NCBI RefSeq assembly: GCF_963576545.1
Contig: NW_026870466.1
Location: forward strand, 62,001 to 126,000
Source of the DNA: Limanda limanda
Taxonomy: Eukaryota; Chordata; Actinopteri; Pleuronectiformes; Pleuronectidae
DNA length: 64,000 nt
Direction of reading: 5' to 3'
Part shown: piece after piece, positions 35,901-49,086 of the stretch
Layout: the number at the start of each line of letters is the position of its first letter
Position numbering within the stretch: the first letter of the stretch is position 1
Notes under the pieces: model-generated
The model's input: the letters and a program-made list of their open reading frames with translations, nothing else
Databases searched by the model: none
Told to the model about the DNA's origin: nothing
Position numbers and translations under genes: made by a program

Positions 35901-38900
35901 AGTCCAGATGCAACCACTTTCCAAGTCTCTCCGACCTTCACAAAAAAAGTTATTCAAGAATATCTCTTTCTCCTATGTGCTTTCATCCCTAACCCTAACC
36001 CTTCCGAAAGTCGGAGAAGCTCAAGGATGGTACCGATCGATGCGCGCTACCCCATTTAGTGGGGGTAGAGCCTACTTGCAAGTCTCTCCGACCTTCACAA
36101 AAAAAGTTATTCAAGAATATCTCTTTCTCCTATGTGCTTTCATCCCTAACCCTAACCCTAACCCTTCCGAAAGTCGGAGAAGCTCAAGGATGGTACCGAT
36201 CGATGTGCGCTACCCCATTTAGTGGGGGTAGAGCCTACTTGCAAGTCTCTCCGACCTTCACAAAAAAAGTTATTCAAGAATATCTCTTTCTCCTATGTGC
36301 TTTCATCCCTAACCCTAACCCTAACCCTTCCGAAAGTCGGAGAAGCTCAAGGATGGTACCGATCGATGCGCGCTACCCCATTTAGTGGGGGTAGAGCCTA
36401 CTTGCAAGTCTCTCCGACCTTCACAAAAAAAGTTATTCAAGAATATCTCCTCAGATTTGGGGGAATTTCGTCGGTCGACCTCTTCCGAAGGTCGTAAAAG
36501 CTCGGGGATGGTACCAATCGATCTGCAGGACCCAAATTAGTCCAGATGCAACCACTTTCCAAGTCTCTCCGACCTTCACAAAAAAAGTTATTCAAGAATA
36601 TCTCTTTCTCCTATGTGCTTTCATCCCTAACCCTAACCCTAACCCTTCCGAAAGTCGGAGAAGCTCAAGGATGGTACCGATCGATGCGCGCAATCCCATT
36701 TAGTGGGGGTAGAGCCTACTTGCAAGTCTCTCCGACCTTCACAAAAAAAGTTATTCAAGAATATCTCTTTCTCCTATGTGCTTTCATCCCTAACCCTAAC
36801 CCTAACCCTTCCGAAAGTCGGAGAAGCTCAAGGATGGTACCGATCGATGCGCGCTACCCCATTTAGTGGGGGTAGAGCCTACTTGCAAGTCTCTCCGACC
36901 TTCACAAAAAAAGTTATTCAAGAATATCTCCTCAGATTTGGGGGAATTTCGTCGGTCGACCTCTTCCGAAGGTCGTACAAGCTCGGGGATGGTACCAATC
37001 GATCCGCAGGACCCAAATTAGTCCAGATGCAACCACTTTCCAAGTCTCTCCGACCTTCACAAAAAAAGTTATTCAAGAATATCTCTTTCTCCTATGTGCT
37101 TTCATCCCTAACCCTAACCCTAACCCTTCCGAAAGTCGGAGAAGCTCAAGGATGGTACCGATCGATGCGCGCTACCCCATTTAGTGGGGGTAGAGCCTAC
37201 TTGCAAGTCTCTCCGACCTTCACAAAAAAAGTTATTCAAGAATATCTCTTTCTCCTATGTGCTTTCATCCCTAACCCTAACCCTAACCCTTCCGAAAGTC
37301 GGAGAAGCTCAAGGATGGTACCGATCGATGTGCGCTACCCCATTTAGTGGGGGTAGAGCCTACTTGCAAGTCTCTCCGACCTTCACAAAAAAAGTTATTC
37401 AAGAATTTCTTTCTCCTATGTGCTTTCATCCCTAACCCTAACCCTAACCCTTCCGAAAGTCGGAGAAGCTCAAGGATGGTACCGATCGATGCGCGCAACC
37501 CCATTTAGTGGGGGTAGAGCCTACTTGCAAGTCTCTCCGACCTTCACAAAAAAAGTTATTCAAGAATATCTCCTCAGATTTGGGGGAATTTCGTCGGTCG
37601 GCCTCTTCCGAAGGTCGTACAAGCTCGGGGATGGTACCAATCGATCCGCAGGACCCAAATTAGTCCAGATGCAACCACTTTCCAAGTCTCTCCGACCTTC
37701 AAAAAAAAAGTTATTCAAGAATATCTCTTTCTCCTATGTGCTTTCATCCCTAACCCTAACCCTAACCCTTCCGAAAGTCGGAGAAGCTCAAGGATGGTAC
37801 CGATCGATGCGCGCTACCCCATTTAGTGGGGGTAGAGCCTACTTGCAAGTCTCTCTGACCTTCACAAAAAAAGTTATTCAAGAATATCTCTTTCTCCTAT
37901 GTGCTTTCATCCCTAACTCTAACCCTAACCCTTCCGAAAGTCGGAGAAGCTCAAGGATGGTACCGATCGATGCGCGCAACCCCATTTAGTGGGGGTAGAG
38001 CCTACTTGCAAGTCTCTCCGACCTTCACAAAAAAAGTTATTCAAGAATATCTCCTCAGATTTGGGGGAATTTCGTCGGTCAACCTCTTCCGAAGGTCGTA
38101 CAAGCTCGGGGATGGTACCAATCGATCCGCAGGACCCAAATTAGTCCAGATGCAACCACTTTCCAAGTCTCTCCGACCTTCACAAAAAAAGTTATTCAAG
38201 AATATCTCTTTCTCCTATGTGCTTTCATCCCTAACCCTAACCCTAACCCTTCCGAAAGTCGGAGAAGCTCAAGGATGGTACCGATCGATGCGCGCTACCC
38301 CATTTAGTGGGGGTAGAGCCTACTTGCAAGTCTCTCCGACCTTCACAAAAAAAGTTATTCAAGAATATCTCTTTCTCCTATGTGCTTTCATCCCTAACCC
38401 TAACCCTAACCCTTCCGAAAGTCGGAGAAGCTCAAGGATGGTACCGATCGATGCGCGCTACCCCATTTAGTGGGGGTAGAGCCTACTTGCAAGTCTCTCC
38501 GACCTTCACAAAAAAAGTTATTCAAGAATATCTCCTCAGATTTGGGGGAATTTCGTCGGTCAACCTCTTCCGAAGGTCGTACAAGCTCGGGGATGGTACC
38601 AATCGATCCGCAGGACCCAAATTAGTCCAGATGCAACCACTTTCCAAGTCTCTCCGACCTTCACAAAAAAAGTTATTCAAGAATATCTCTTTCTCCTATG
38701 TGCTTTCATCCCTAACCCTAACCCTAACCCTTCCGAAAGTCGGAGAAGCTCAAGGATGGTACCGATCGATGTGCGCTACCCCATTTAGTGGGGGTAGAGC
38801 CTACTTGCAAGTCTCTCCGACCTTCACAAAAAAAGTTATTCAAGAATATCTCTTTCTCCTATGTGCTTTCATCCCTAACCCTAACCCTAACCCTTCCGAA

Positions 38901-39153
38901 AGTCGGAGAAGCTCAAGGATGGTACCGATCGATGCGCGTTACCCCATTTAGTGGGGGTAGAGCCTACTTGCAAGTCTCTCCGACCTTCACAAAAAAAGTT
39001 ATTCAAGAATATCTCCTCAGATTTGGGGGAATTTCGTCGGTCGACCTCTTCCGAAGGTCGTACAAGCTCGGGGATGGTACCAATCGATCTGCAGGACCCA
39101 AATTAGTCCAGATGCAACCACTTTCCAAGTCTCTCCGACCTTCATAAAAAAAG
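35083..39153 (+). repeat. Segmental duplication copy 2 (partner 28,200-32,270)
   Basis: Carries GGTCGAACAAG near 35,373, GATGGGCGC near 35,565 and GGTCGTAAAAGC near 36,492 at the same 6,883-bp offset. The match ends near 39,190, where the next A has three hexamers instead of two. Confidence 0.85.
37409..38052 (+). repeat. Landmark cassette 10 (three-hexamer subtype)
   Basis: A copy of cassette 8 at +6,883 bp, sharing the GGTCGGCCTC B variant. The A before it has normal TTCCGAAAGTCGG, so the TTCCAAAAG change arose in or was lost from one lineage. Confidence 0.92.
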
Positions 39154-40131
39154 TTATTCAAGAATATCTCTTTCTCCTATGTGCTTTCATCCCTAACCCT
39201 AACCCTAACCCTTCCGAAAGTCGGAGAAGCTCAAGGATGGTACCGATCGATGCGCGCTACCCCATTTAGTGGGGGTAGAGCCTACTTGCAAGTCTCTCCG
39301 ACCTTCACAAAAAAAGTTATTCAAGAATATCTCTTTCTCCTATGTGCTTTCATCCCTAACCCTAACCCTAACCCTTCCGAAAGTCGGAGAAGCTCAAGGA
39401 TGGTACCGATCGATGCGCGCTACCCCATTTAGTGGGGGTAGAGCCTACTTGCAAGTCTCTCCGACCTTCACAAAAAAAGTTATTCAAGAATATCTCCTCA
39501 GATTTGGGGGAATTTCGTCGGTCAACCTCTTCCGAAGGTCGTACAAGCTCGGGGATGGTACCAATCGATCCGCAGGACCCAAATTAGTCCAGATGCAACC
39601 ACTTTCCAAGTCTCTCCGACCTTCACAAAAAAAGTTATTCAAGAATATCTCTTTCTCCTATGTGCTTTCATCCCTAACCCTAACCCTAACCCTTCCGAAA
39701 GTCGGAGAAGCTCAAGGATGGTACCGATCGATGTGCGCTACCCCATTTAGTGGGGGTAGAGCCTACTTGCAAGTCTCTCCGACCTTCACAAAAAAAGTTA
39801 TTCAAGAATATCTCTTTCTCCTATGTGCTTTCATCCCTAACCCTAACCCTAACCCTTCCGAAAGTCGGAGAAGCTCAAGGATGGTACCGATCGATGCGCG
39901 TTACCCCATTTAGTGGGGGTAGAGCCTACTTGCAAGTCTCTCCGACCTTCACAAAAAAAGTTATTCAAGAATATCTCCTCAGATTTGGGGGAATTTCGTC
40001 GGTCGACCTCTTCCGAAGGTCGTACAAGCTCGGGGATGGTACCAATCGATCTGCAGGACCCAAATTAGTCCAGATGCAACCACTTTCCAAGTCTCTCCGA
40101 CCTTCATAAAAAAAGTTATTCAAGAATATCT
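38208..40131 (+). repeat. Tandem duplication of a 962-bp 6-mer
   Basis: Two copies (38,208-39,169 and 39,170-40,131) of A-A-B-A-A-B. They share GGTCAACC in the first B, GATGTGCGC and GCGCGTTACC in the next two A, and a TTCATAAA tail in the second B. Confidence 0.87.
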
Positions 40132-43100
40132 CTTTCTCCTATGTGCTTTCATCCCTAACCCTAACCCTTCCGAAAGTCGGAGAAGCTCAAAGATGGTACC
40201 GATCGATGCGCGCTACCCCATTTAGTGGGGGTAGAGCCTACTTGCAAGTCTCTCCGACCTTCACAAAAAAAGTTATTCAAGAATATCTCTTTCTCCTATG
40301 TGCTTTCATCCCTAACCCTAACCCTAACCCTTCCGAAAGTCGGAGAAGCTCAAGGATGGTACCGATCGATGCGCGCTACCCCATTTAGTGGGGGTAGAGC
40401 CTACTTGCAAGTCTCTCCGACCTTCACAAAAAAAGTTATTCAAGAATATCTCCTCAGATTTGGGGGAATTTCGTCGGTCGACCTCTTCCGAAGGTCGTAC
40501 AAGCTCGGGGATGGTACCAATCGATCCGCAGGACCCAAATTAGTCCAGATGCAACCACTTTCCAAGTCTCTCCGACCTTCACAAAAAAAGTTATTCAAGA
40601 ATATCTCTTTCTCCTATGTGCTTTCATCCCTAACCCTAACCCTAACCCTTCCGAAAGTCGGAGAAGCTCAAGGATGGTACCGATCGATGCGCGCTACCCC
40701 ATTTAGTGGGGGTAGAGCCTACTTGCAAGTCTCTCCGACCTTCACAAAAAAAGTTATTCAAGAATATCTCTTTCTCCTATGTGCTTTCATCCCTAACCCT
40801 AACCCTAACCCTTCCGAAAGTCGGAGAAGCTCAAGGATGGTACCGATCGATGCGCGCTACCCCATATAGTGGGGGTAGAGCCTACTTGCAAGTCTCTCCG
40901 ACCTTCACAAAAAAAGTTATTCAAGAATTTCTTTCTCCTATGTGCTTTCATCCCTAACCCTAACCCTAACCCTTCCGAAAGTCGGAGAAGCTCAAGGATG
41001 GAACCGATCGATGCGCGCAACCCCATTTAGTGGGGGTAGAGCCTACTTGCAAGTCTCTCCGACCTTCACAAAAAAAGTTATTCAAGAATATCTCCTCAGA
41101 TTTGGGGGAATTTCGTCGGTCGACCTCTTCCGAAGGTCGTACAAGCTCGGGGATGGTACCAATCGATCCGCAGGACCCAAATTAGTCCAGATGCAACCAC
41201 TTTCCAAGTCTCTCCGACCTTCAAAAAAAAAGTTATTCAAGAATATCTCTTTCTCCTATGTGCTTTCATCCCTAACCCTAACCCTAACCCTTCCGAAAGT
41301 CGGAGAAGCTCAAGGATGGTACCGATCGATGCGCGCTACCCCATTTAGTGGGGGTAGAGCCTACTTGCAAGTCTCTCTGACCTTCACAAAAAAAGTTATT
41401 CAAGAATATCTCTTTCTCCTATGTGCTTTCATCCCTAACTCTAACCCTAACCCTTCCGAAAGTCGGAGAAGCTCAAGGATGGTACCGATCGATGCGCGCA
41501 ACCCCATTTAGTGGGGGTAGAGCCTACTTGCAAGTCTCTCCGACCTTCACAAAAAAAGTTATTCAAGAATATCTCCTCAGATTTGGGGGAATTTCGTCGG
41601 TCAACCTCTTCCGAAGGTCGTACAAGCTCGGGGATGGTACCAATCGATCCGCAGGACCCAAATTAGTCCAGATGCAACCACTTTCCAAGTCTCTCCGACC
41701 TTCACAAAAAAAGTTATTCAAGAATATCTCTTTCTCCTATGTGCTTTCATCCCTAACCCTAACCCTAACCCTTCCGAAAGTCGGAGAAGCTCAAGGATGG
41801 TACCGATCGATGCGCGCTACCCCATTTAGTGGGGGTAGAGCCTACTTGCAAGTCTCTCCGACCTTCACAAAAAAAGTTATTCAAGAATATCTCTTTCTCC
41901 TATGTGCTTTCATCCCTAACCCTAACCCTAACCCTTCCGAAAGTCGGAGAAGCTCAAGGATGGTACCGATCGATGCGCGCTACCCCATTTAGTGGGGGTA
42001 GAGCCTACTTGCAAGTCTCTCCGACCTTCACAAAAAAAGTTATTCAAGAATATCTCCTCAGATTTGGGGGAATTTCGTCGGTCAACCTCTTCCGAAGGTC
42101 GTACAAGCTCGGGGATGGTACCAATCGATCCGCAGGACCCAAATTAGTCCAGATGCAACCACTTTCCAAGTCTCTCCGACCTTCACAAAAAAAGTTATTC
42201 AAGAATATCTCTTTCTCCTATGTGCTTTCATCCCTAACCCTAACCCTAACCCTTCCGAAAGTCGGAGAAGCTCAAGGATGGTACCGATCGATGTGCGCTA
42301 CCCCATTTAGTGGGGGTAGAGCCTACTTGCAAGTCTCTCCGACCTTCACAAAAAAATTTATTCAAGAATATCTCTTTCTCCTATGTGCTTTCATCCCTAA
42401 CCCTAACCCTAACCCTTCCGAAAGTCGGAGAAGCTCAAGGATGGTACCGATCGATGCGCGTTACCCCATTTAGTGGGGGTAGAGCCTACTTGCAAGTCTC
42501 TCCGACCTTCACAAAAAAAGTTATTCAAGAATATCTCCTCAGATTTGGGGGAATTTCGTCGGTCGACCTCTTCCGAAGGTCGTACAAGCTCGGGGATGGT
42601 ACCAATCGATCCGCAGGACCCAAATTAGTCCAGATGCAACCACTTTCCAAGTCTCTCCGACCTTCATAAAAAAAGTTATTCAAGAATATCTCTTTCTCCT
42701 ATGTGCTTTCATCCCTAACCCTAACCCTTCCGAAAGTCGGAGAAGCTCAAGGATGGTACCGATCGATGCGCGCTACCCCATTTAGTGGGGGTAGAGCCTA
42801 CTTGCAAGTCTCTCCGACCTTCACAAAAAAAGTTATTCAAGAATATCTCTTTCTCCTATGTGCTTTCATCCCTAACCCTAACCCTAACCCTTCCGAAAGT
42901 CGGAGAAGCTCAAGGATGGTACCGATCGATGCGCGCTACCCCATTTAGTGGGGGTAGAGCCTACTTGCAAGTCTCTCCGACCTTCACAAAAAAAGTTATT
43001 CAAGAATATCTCCTCAGATTTGGGGGAATTTCGTCGGTCGACCTCTTCCGAAGGTCGTACAAGCTCGGGGATGGTACCAATCGATCCGCAGGACCCAAAT

Positions 43101-43582
43101 TAGTCCAGATGCAACCACTTTCCAAGTCTCTCCGACCTTCACAAAAAAAGTTATTCAAGAATATCTCTTTCTCCTATGTGCTTTCATCCCTAACCCTAAC
43201 CCTAACCCTTCCGAAAGTCGGAGAAGCTCAAGGATGGTACCGATCGATGGGCGCTACCCCATTTAGTGGGGGTAGAGCCTACTTGCAAGTCTCTCCGACC
43301 TTCACAAAAAAAGTTATTCAAGAATATCTCTTTCTCCTATGTGCTTTCATCCCTAACCCTAACCCTAACCCTTCCGAAAGTCGGAGAAGCTCAAGGATGG
43401 TACCGATCGATGCGCGCTACCCCATTTAGTGGGGGTAGAGCCTACTTGCAAGTCTCTCCGACCTTCACAAAAAAAGTTATTCAAGAATATCTCCTCAGAT
43501 TTGGGGGAATTTCGTCGGTCGACCTCTTCCGAAGGTCGTACAAGCTCGGGGATGGTACCAATCGATCTGCAGGACCCAAATT
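40126..43582 (+). repeat. Segmental duplication copy 2 (partner 32,281-35,900)
   Basis: Private changes here are TCAAAGATGG near 40,189 and CCATATAG near 40,862. The B at about 43,012 has normal GGTCGTACAAG, unlike its partner's GGTCGAACAAG. Confidence 0.82.
40931..41574 (+). repeat. Landmark cassette 11 (three-hexamer subtype), last in window
   Basis: It shares GGAACCGATCG with the cassettes at 3,374 and 33,086. No further landmark cassette occurs in the remaining 22 kb, which marks a change of array type to the right. Confidence 0.92.
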
Positions 43583-46500
43583 AGTCCAGATGCAACCACT
43601 TTCCAAGTCTCTCCGACCTTCACAAAAAAAGTTATTCAAGAATATCTCTTTCTCCTATGTGCTTTCATCCCTAACCCTAACCCTAACCCTTCCGAAAGTC
43701 GGAGAAGCTCAAGGATGGTACCGATCGATGCGCGCTACCCCATTTAGTGGGGGTAGAGCCTACTTGCAAGTCTCTCCGACCTTCACAAAAAAAGTTATTC
43801 AAGAATATCTCTTTCTCCTATGTGCTTTCATCCCTAACCCTAACCCTTCCGAAAGTCGGAGAAGCTCAAGGATGGTACCGATCGATGTGCGCTACCCCAT
43901 TTAGTGGGGGTAGAGCCTACTTGCAAGTCTCTCCGACCTTCACAAAAAAAGTTATTCAAGAATATCTCTTTCTCCTATGTGCTTTCATCCCTAACCCTAA
44001 CCCTAACCCTTCCGAAAGTCGGAGAAGCTCAAGGATGGTACCGATCGATGTGCGCTACCCCATTTAGTGGGGGTAGAGCCTACTTGCAAGTCTCTCCGAC
44101 CTTCACAAAAAAAGTTATTCAAGAATATCTCTTTCTCCTATGTGCTTTCATCCCTAACCCTAACCCTAACCCTTCCGAAAGTCGGAGAAGCTCAAGGATG
44201 GTACCGATCGATGCGCGCTACCCCATTTAGTGGGGGTAGAGCCTACTTGCAAGTCTCTCCGACCTTCACAAAAAAAGTTATTCAAGAATATCTCCTCAGA
44301 TTTGGGGGAATTTCGTCGGTCGACCTCTTCCGAAGGTCGTACAAGCTCGGGGATGGTACCAATCGATCTGCAGGACCCAAATTAGTCCAGATGCAACCAC
44401 TTTCCAAGTCTCTCCGACCTTCACAAAAAAAGTTATTCAAGAATATCTCTTTCTCCTATGTGCTTTCATCCCTAACCCTAACCCTAACCCTTCCGAAAGT
44501 CGGAGAAGCTCAAGGATGGTACCGATCGATGCGCGCTACCCCATTTAGTGGGGGTAGAGCCTACTTGCAAGTCTCTCCGACCTTCACAAAAAAAGTTATT
44601 CAAGAATATCTCTTTCTCCTATGTGCTTTCATCCCTAACCCTAACCCTAACCCTTCCGAAAGTCGGAGAAGCTCAAGGATGGTACCGATCGATGCGCGCT
44701 ACCCCATTTAGTGGGGGTAGAGCCTACTTGCAAGTCTCTCCGACCTTCACAAAAAAAGTTATTCAAGAATATCTCTTTCTCCTATGTGCTTTCATCCCTA
44801 ACCCTAACCCTTCCGAAAGTCGGAGAAGCTCAAGGATTGTACCGATCGATGCGCGCTACCCCATTTAGTGGGGGTAGAGCCTACTTGCAAGTCTCTCCGA
44901 CCTTCACAAAAAAAGTTATTCAAGAATATCTCCTCAGATTTGGGGGAATTTCGTCGGTCGACCTCTTCCGAAGGTCGTACAAGCTCGGGGATGGTACCAA
45001 TCGATCCGCAGGACCCAAATTAGTCCAGATGCAACCACTTTCCAAGTCTCTCCGACCTTCACAAAAAAAGTTATTCAAGAATATCTCTTTCTCCTATGTG
45101 CTTTCATCCCTAACCCTAACCCTAACCCTTCCGAAAGTCGGAGAAGCTCAAGGATGGTACCGATCGATGCGCGCTACCCCATTTAGTGGGGGTAGAGCCT
45201 ACTTGCAAGTCTCTCCGACCTTCACAAAAAAAGTTATTCAAGAATATCTCCTCAGATTTGGGGGAATTTCGTCGGTCGACCTCTTCCAAAGGTCGTACAA
45301 GCTCGGGGATGGTACCAATCGATCCGCAGGACCCAAATTAGTCCAGATGCAACCACTTTCCAAGTCTCTCCGACCTTCACAAAAAAAGTTATTCAAGAAT
45401 ATCTCTTTCTCCTATGTGCTTTCATCCCTAACCCTAACCCTAACCCTTCCGAAAGTCGGAGAAGCTCAAGGATGGTACCGATCGATGCGCGCTACCCCAT
45501 TTAGTGGGGGTAGAGCCTACTTGCAAGTCTCTCCGACCTTCACAAAAAAAGTTATTCAAGAATATCTCCTCAGATTTGGGGGAATTTCGTCGGTCGACCT
45601 CTTCCGAAGGTCGTACAAGCTCGGGGATGGTACCAATCGATCCGCAGGACCCAAATTAGTCCAGATGCAACCACTTTCCAAGTCTCTCCGACCTTCACAA
45701 AAAAAGTTATTCAAGAATATCTCTTTCTCCTATGTGCTTTCATCCCTAACCCTAACCCTAACCCTTCCGAAAGTCGGAGAAGCTCAAGGATGGTACCGAT
45801 CGATGCGCGCTACCCCATTTAGTGGGGGTAGAGCCTAATTGCAAGTCTCTCCGACCTTCACAAAAAAAGTTATTCAAGAATATCTCTTTCTCCTATGTGC
45901 TTTCATCCCTAACCCTAACCCTAACCCTTCCGAAAGTCGGAGAAGCTCAAGGATGGTACCGATCGATGCGCGCTACCCCATTTAGTGGGGGTAGAGCCTA
46001 CTTGCAAGTCTCTCCGACCTTCACAAAAAAAGTTATTCAAGAATATCTCCTCAGATTTGGGGGAATTTCGTCGGTCGACCTCTTCCGAAGGTCGTACAAG
46101 CTCGGGGATGGTACCAATCGATCTGCAGGACCCAAATTAGTCCAGATGCAACCACTTTCCAAGTCTCTCCGACCTTCACAAAAAAAGTTATTCAAGAATA
46201 TCTCTTTCTCCTATGTGCTTTCATCCCTAACCCTAACCCTAACCCTTCCGAAAGTCGGAGAAGCTCAAGGATGGTACCGATCGATGCGCGCAACCCCATT
46301 TAGTGGGGGTAGAGCCTACTTGCAAGTCTCTCCGACCTTCACAAAAAAAGTTATTCAAGAATATCTCTTTCTCCTATGTGCTTTCATCCCTAACCCTAAC
46401 CCTTCCGAAAGTCGGAGAAGCTCAAGGATGGTACCGATCGATGCGCGCTACCCCATTTAGTGGGGGTAAAGCCTACTTGCAAGTCTCTCCGACCTTCACA

Positions 46501-48767
46501 AAAAAAGTTATTCAAGAATATCTCTTTCTCCTATGTGCTTTCATCCCTAACCCTAACCCTAACCCTTCCGAAAGTCGGAGAAGCTCAATGATGGTACCGA
46601 TCGATGCGCGCTACCCCATTTAGTGGGGGTAGAGCCTACTTGCAAGTCTCTCCGACCTTCACAAAAAAAGTTATTCAAGAATATCTCCTCAGATTTGGGG
46701 GAATTTCGTCGGTCGACCTCTTCCGAAGGTCGTACAAGCTCGGGGATGGTACCAATCGATCTGCAGGACCCAAATTAGTCCAGATGCAACCACTTTCCAA
46801 GTCTCTCCGACCTTCACAAAAAAAGTTATTCAAGAATATCTCTTTCTCCTATGTGCTTTCATCCCTAACCCTAACCCTTCCGAAAGTCGGAGAAGCTCAA
46901 GGATGAAACCGATCGATGCGCGCTACCCCATTTAGTGGGGGTAGAGCCTACTTGCAAGTCTCTCCGACCTTCACAAAAAAAGTTATTCAAGAATATCTCT
47001 TTCTCCTATGTGCTTTCATCCCTAACCCTAACCCTAACCCTTCCGAAAGTCGGAGAAGCTCAAGGATGGTACCGATCGATGTGCGCTACCCCATTTAGTG
47101 GGGGTAGAGCCTACTTGCAAGTCTCTCCGACCTTCACAAAAAAAGTTATTCAAGAATATCTCTTTCTCCTATGTGCTTTCATCCCTAACCCTAACCCTAA
47201 CCCTTCCGAAAGTCGGAGAAGCTCAAGGATGGTACCGATCGATGCGCGCTACCCCATTTAGTGGGGGTAGAGCCTACTTGCAAGTCTCTCCGACCTTCAC
47301 AAAAAAAGTTATTCAAGAATATCTCCTCAGATTTGGGGGAATTTCGTCGGTCGACCTCTTCCGAAGGTCGTACAAGCTCGGGGATGGTACCAATCGATCC
47401 GCAGGACCCAAATTAGTCCAGATGCAACCACTTTCCAAGTTTCTCCGACCTTCACAAAAAAAGTTATTCAAGAATATCTCTTTCTCCTATGTGCTTTCAT
47501 CCCTAACCCTAACCCTAACCCTTCCGAAAGTCGGAGAAGCTCAAGGATGGTACCGATCGATGCGCGCTACCCCATTTAGTGGGGGTAGAGCCTACTTGCA
47601 AGTCTCTCCGACCTTCACAAAAAAAGTTATTCAAGAATATCTCTTTCTCCTATGTGCTTTCATCCCTAACCCTAACCCTAACCCTTCCGAAAGTCGGAGA
47701 AGCTCAAGGATGGTACCGATCGATGCGCGCTACCCCATTTAGTGGGGGTAGAGCCTACTTGCAAGTCTCTCCGACCTTCACAAAAAAAGTTATTCAAGAA
47801 TATCTCCTCAGATTTGGGGGAATTTCGTCGGTCGACCTCTTCCGAAGGTCGTACAAGCTCGGGGATGGTACCAATCGATCTGCAGGACCCAAATTAGTCC
47901 AGATGCAACCACTTTCCAAGTCTCTCCGACCTTCACAAAAAAAGTTATTCAAGAATATCTCTTTCTCCTATGTGCTTTCATCCCTAACCCTAACCCTAAC
48001 CCTTCCGAAAGTCGGAGAAGCTCAAGGATGGTACCGATCGATGCGCGCTACCCCATTTAGTGGGGGTAGAGCCTACTTGCAAGTCTCTCCGACCTTCACA
48101 AAAAAAGTTATTCAAGAATATCTCTTTCTCCTATGTGCTTTCATCCCTAACCCTAACCCTAACCCTTCCGAAAGTCGGAGAAGCTCAAAGATGGTACCGA
48201 TCGATGCGCGCTACCCCATTTAGTGGGGGTAGAGCCTAATTGCAAGTCTCTCCGACCTTCACAAAAAAAGTTATTCAAGAATATCTCTTTCTCCTATGTG
48301 CTTTCATCCCTAACCCTAACCCTAACCCTTCCGAAAGCCGGAGAAGCTCAAGGATGGTACCGATCGATGCGCGCTACCCCATTTAGTGGGGGTAGAGCCT
48401 ACTTGCAAGTCTCTCCGACCTTCACAAAAAAAGTTATTCAAGAATATCTCCTCAGATTTGGGGGAATTTCGTCGGTCGACCTCTTCCGAAGGTCGTACAA
48501 GCTCGGGGATGGTACCAATCGATCCGCAGGACCCAAATTAGTCCAGATGCAACCACTTTCCAAGTCTCTCCGACCTTCACAAAAAAAGTTATTCAAGAAT
48601 ATCTCTTTCTCCTATGTGCTTTCATCCCTAACCCTAACCCTAACCCTTCCGAAAGTCGGAGAAGCTCAAGGATGGTACCGATCGATGCGCGCTACCCCAT
48701 TTAGTGGGGGTAGAGCCTACTTGCAAGTCTCTCCGACCTTCACAAAAAAAGTTATTCAAGAATATCT
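42850..48767 (+). repeat. Large right-domain duplication copy 1 (partner 49,087-55,173)
   Basis: Offset is 6,237-6,243 bp up to about 47.6 kb and 6,406 bp beyond, after an extra A in the partner. Shared marks: GATTGTACC near 44,836, TTCCAAAGG near 45,286, GCCTAATTGC near 45,833, GATGAAACC near 46,903, AAGTTTCTCC near 47,438 and GAAAGCCGGAG near 48,333. Private here: TCAATGATGG near 46,586. Confidence 0.87.
44932..45722 (+). repeat. Alternating B-A-B-A-B run
   Basis: Two single-A runs in a row give a strictly alternating stretch. A+B is 318 bp, so a frame stays open through it, producing the longest apparent ORF (44,711-45,838). The same stretch recurs at 51,175-51,965. It is a coding artefact of the spacing, not a gene. 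Confidence 0.9.
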
Positions 48768-49086
48768 CCTCAGATTTGGGGGAATTTCGTCGGTCGACCT
48801 CTTCCGAAGGTCGTACAAGCTCGGGGATGGTACCAATCGATCCGCAGGACCCAAATTAGTCCAGATGCAACCACTTTCCAAGTCTCTCCGACCTTCACAA
48901 AAAAAGTTATTCAAGAATATCTCTTTCTCCTATGTGCTTTCATCCCTAACCCTAACCCTAACCCTTCCGAAAGTCGGAGAAGCTCAAGGATGGTACCGAT
49001 CGATGGGCGCTACCCCATTTAGTGGGGGTAGAGCCTACTTGCAAGTCTCTCCGACCTTCACAAAAAAAGTTATTCAAGAATATCTC

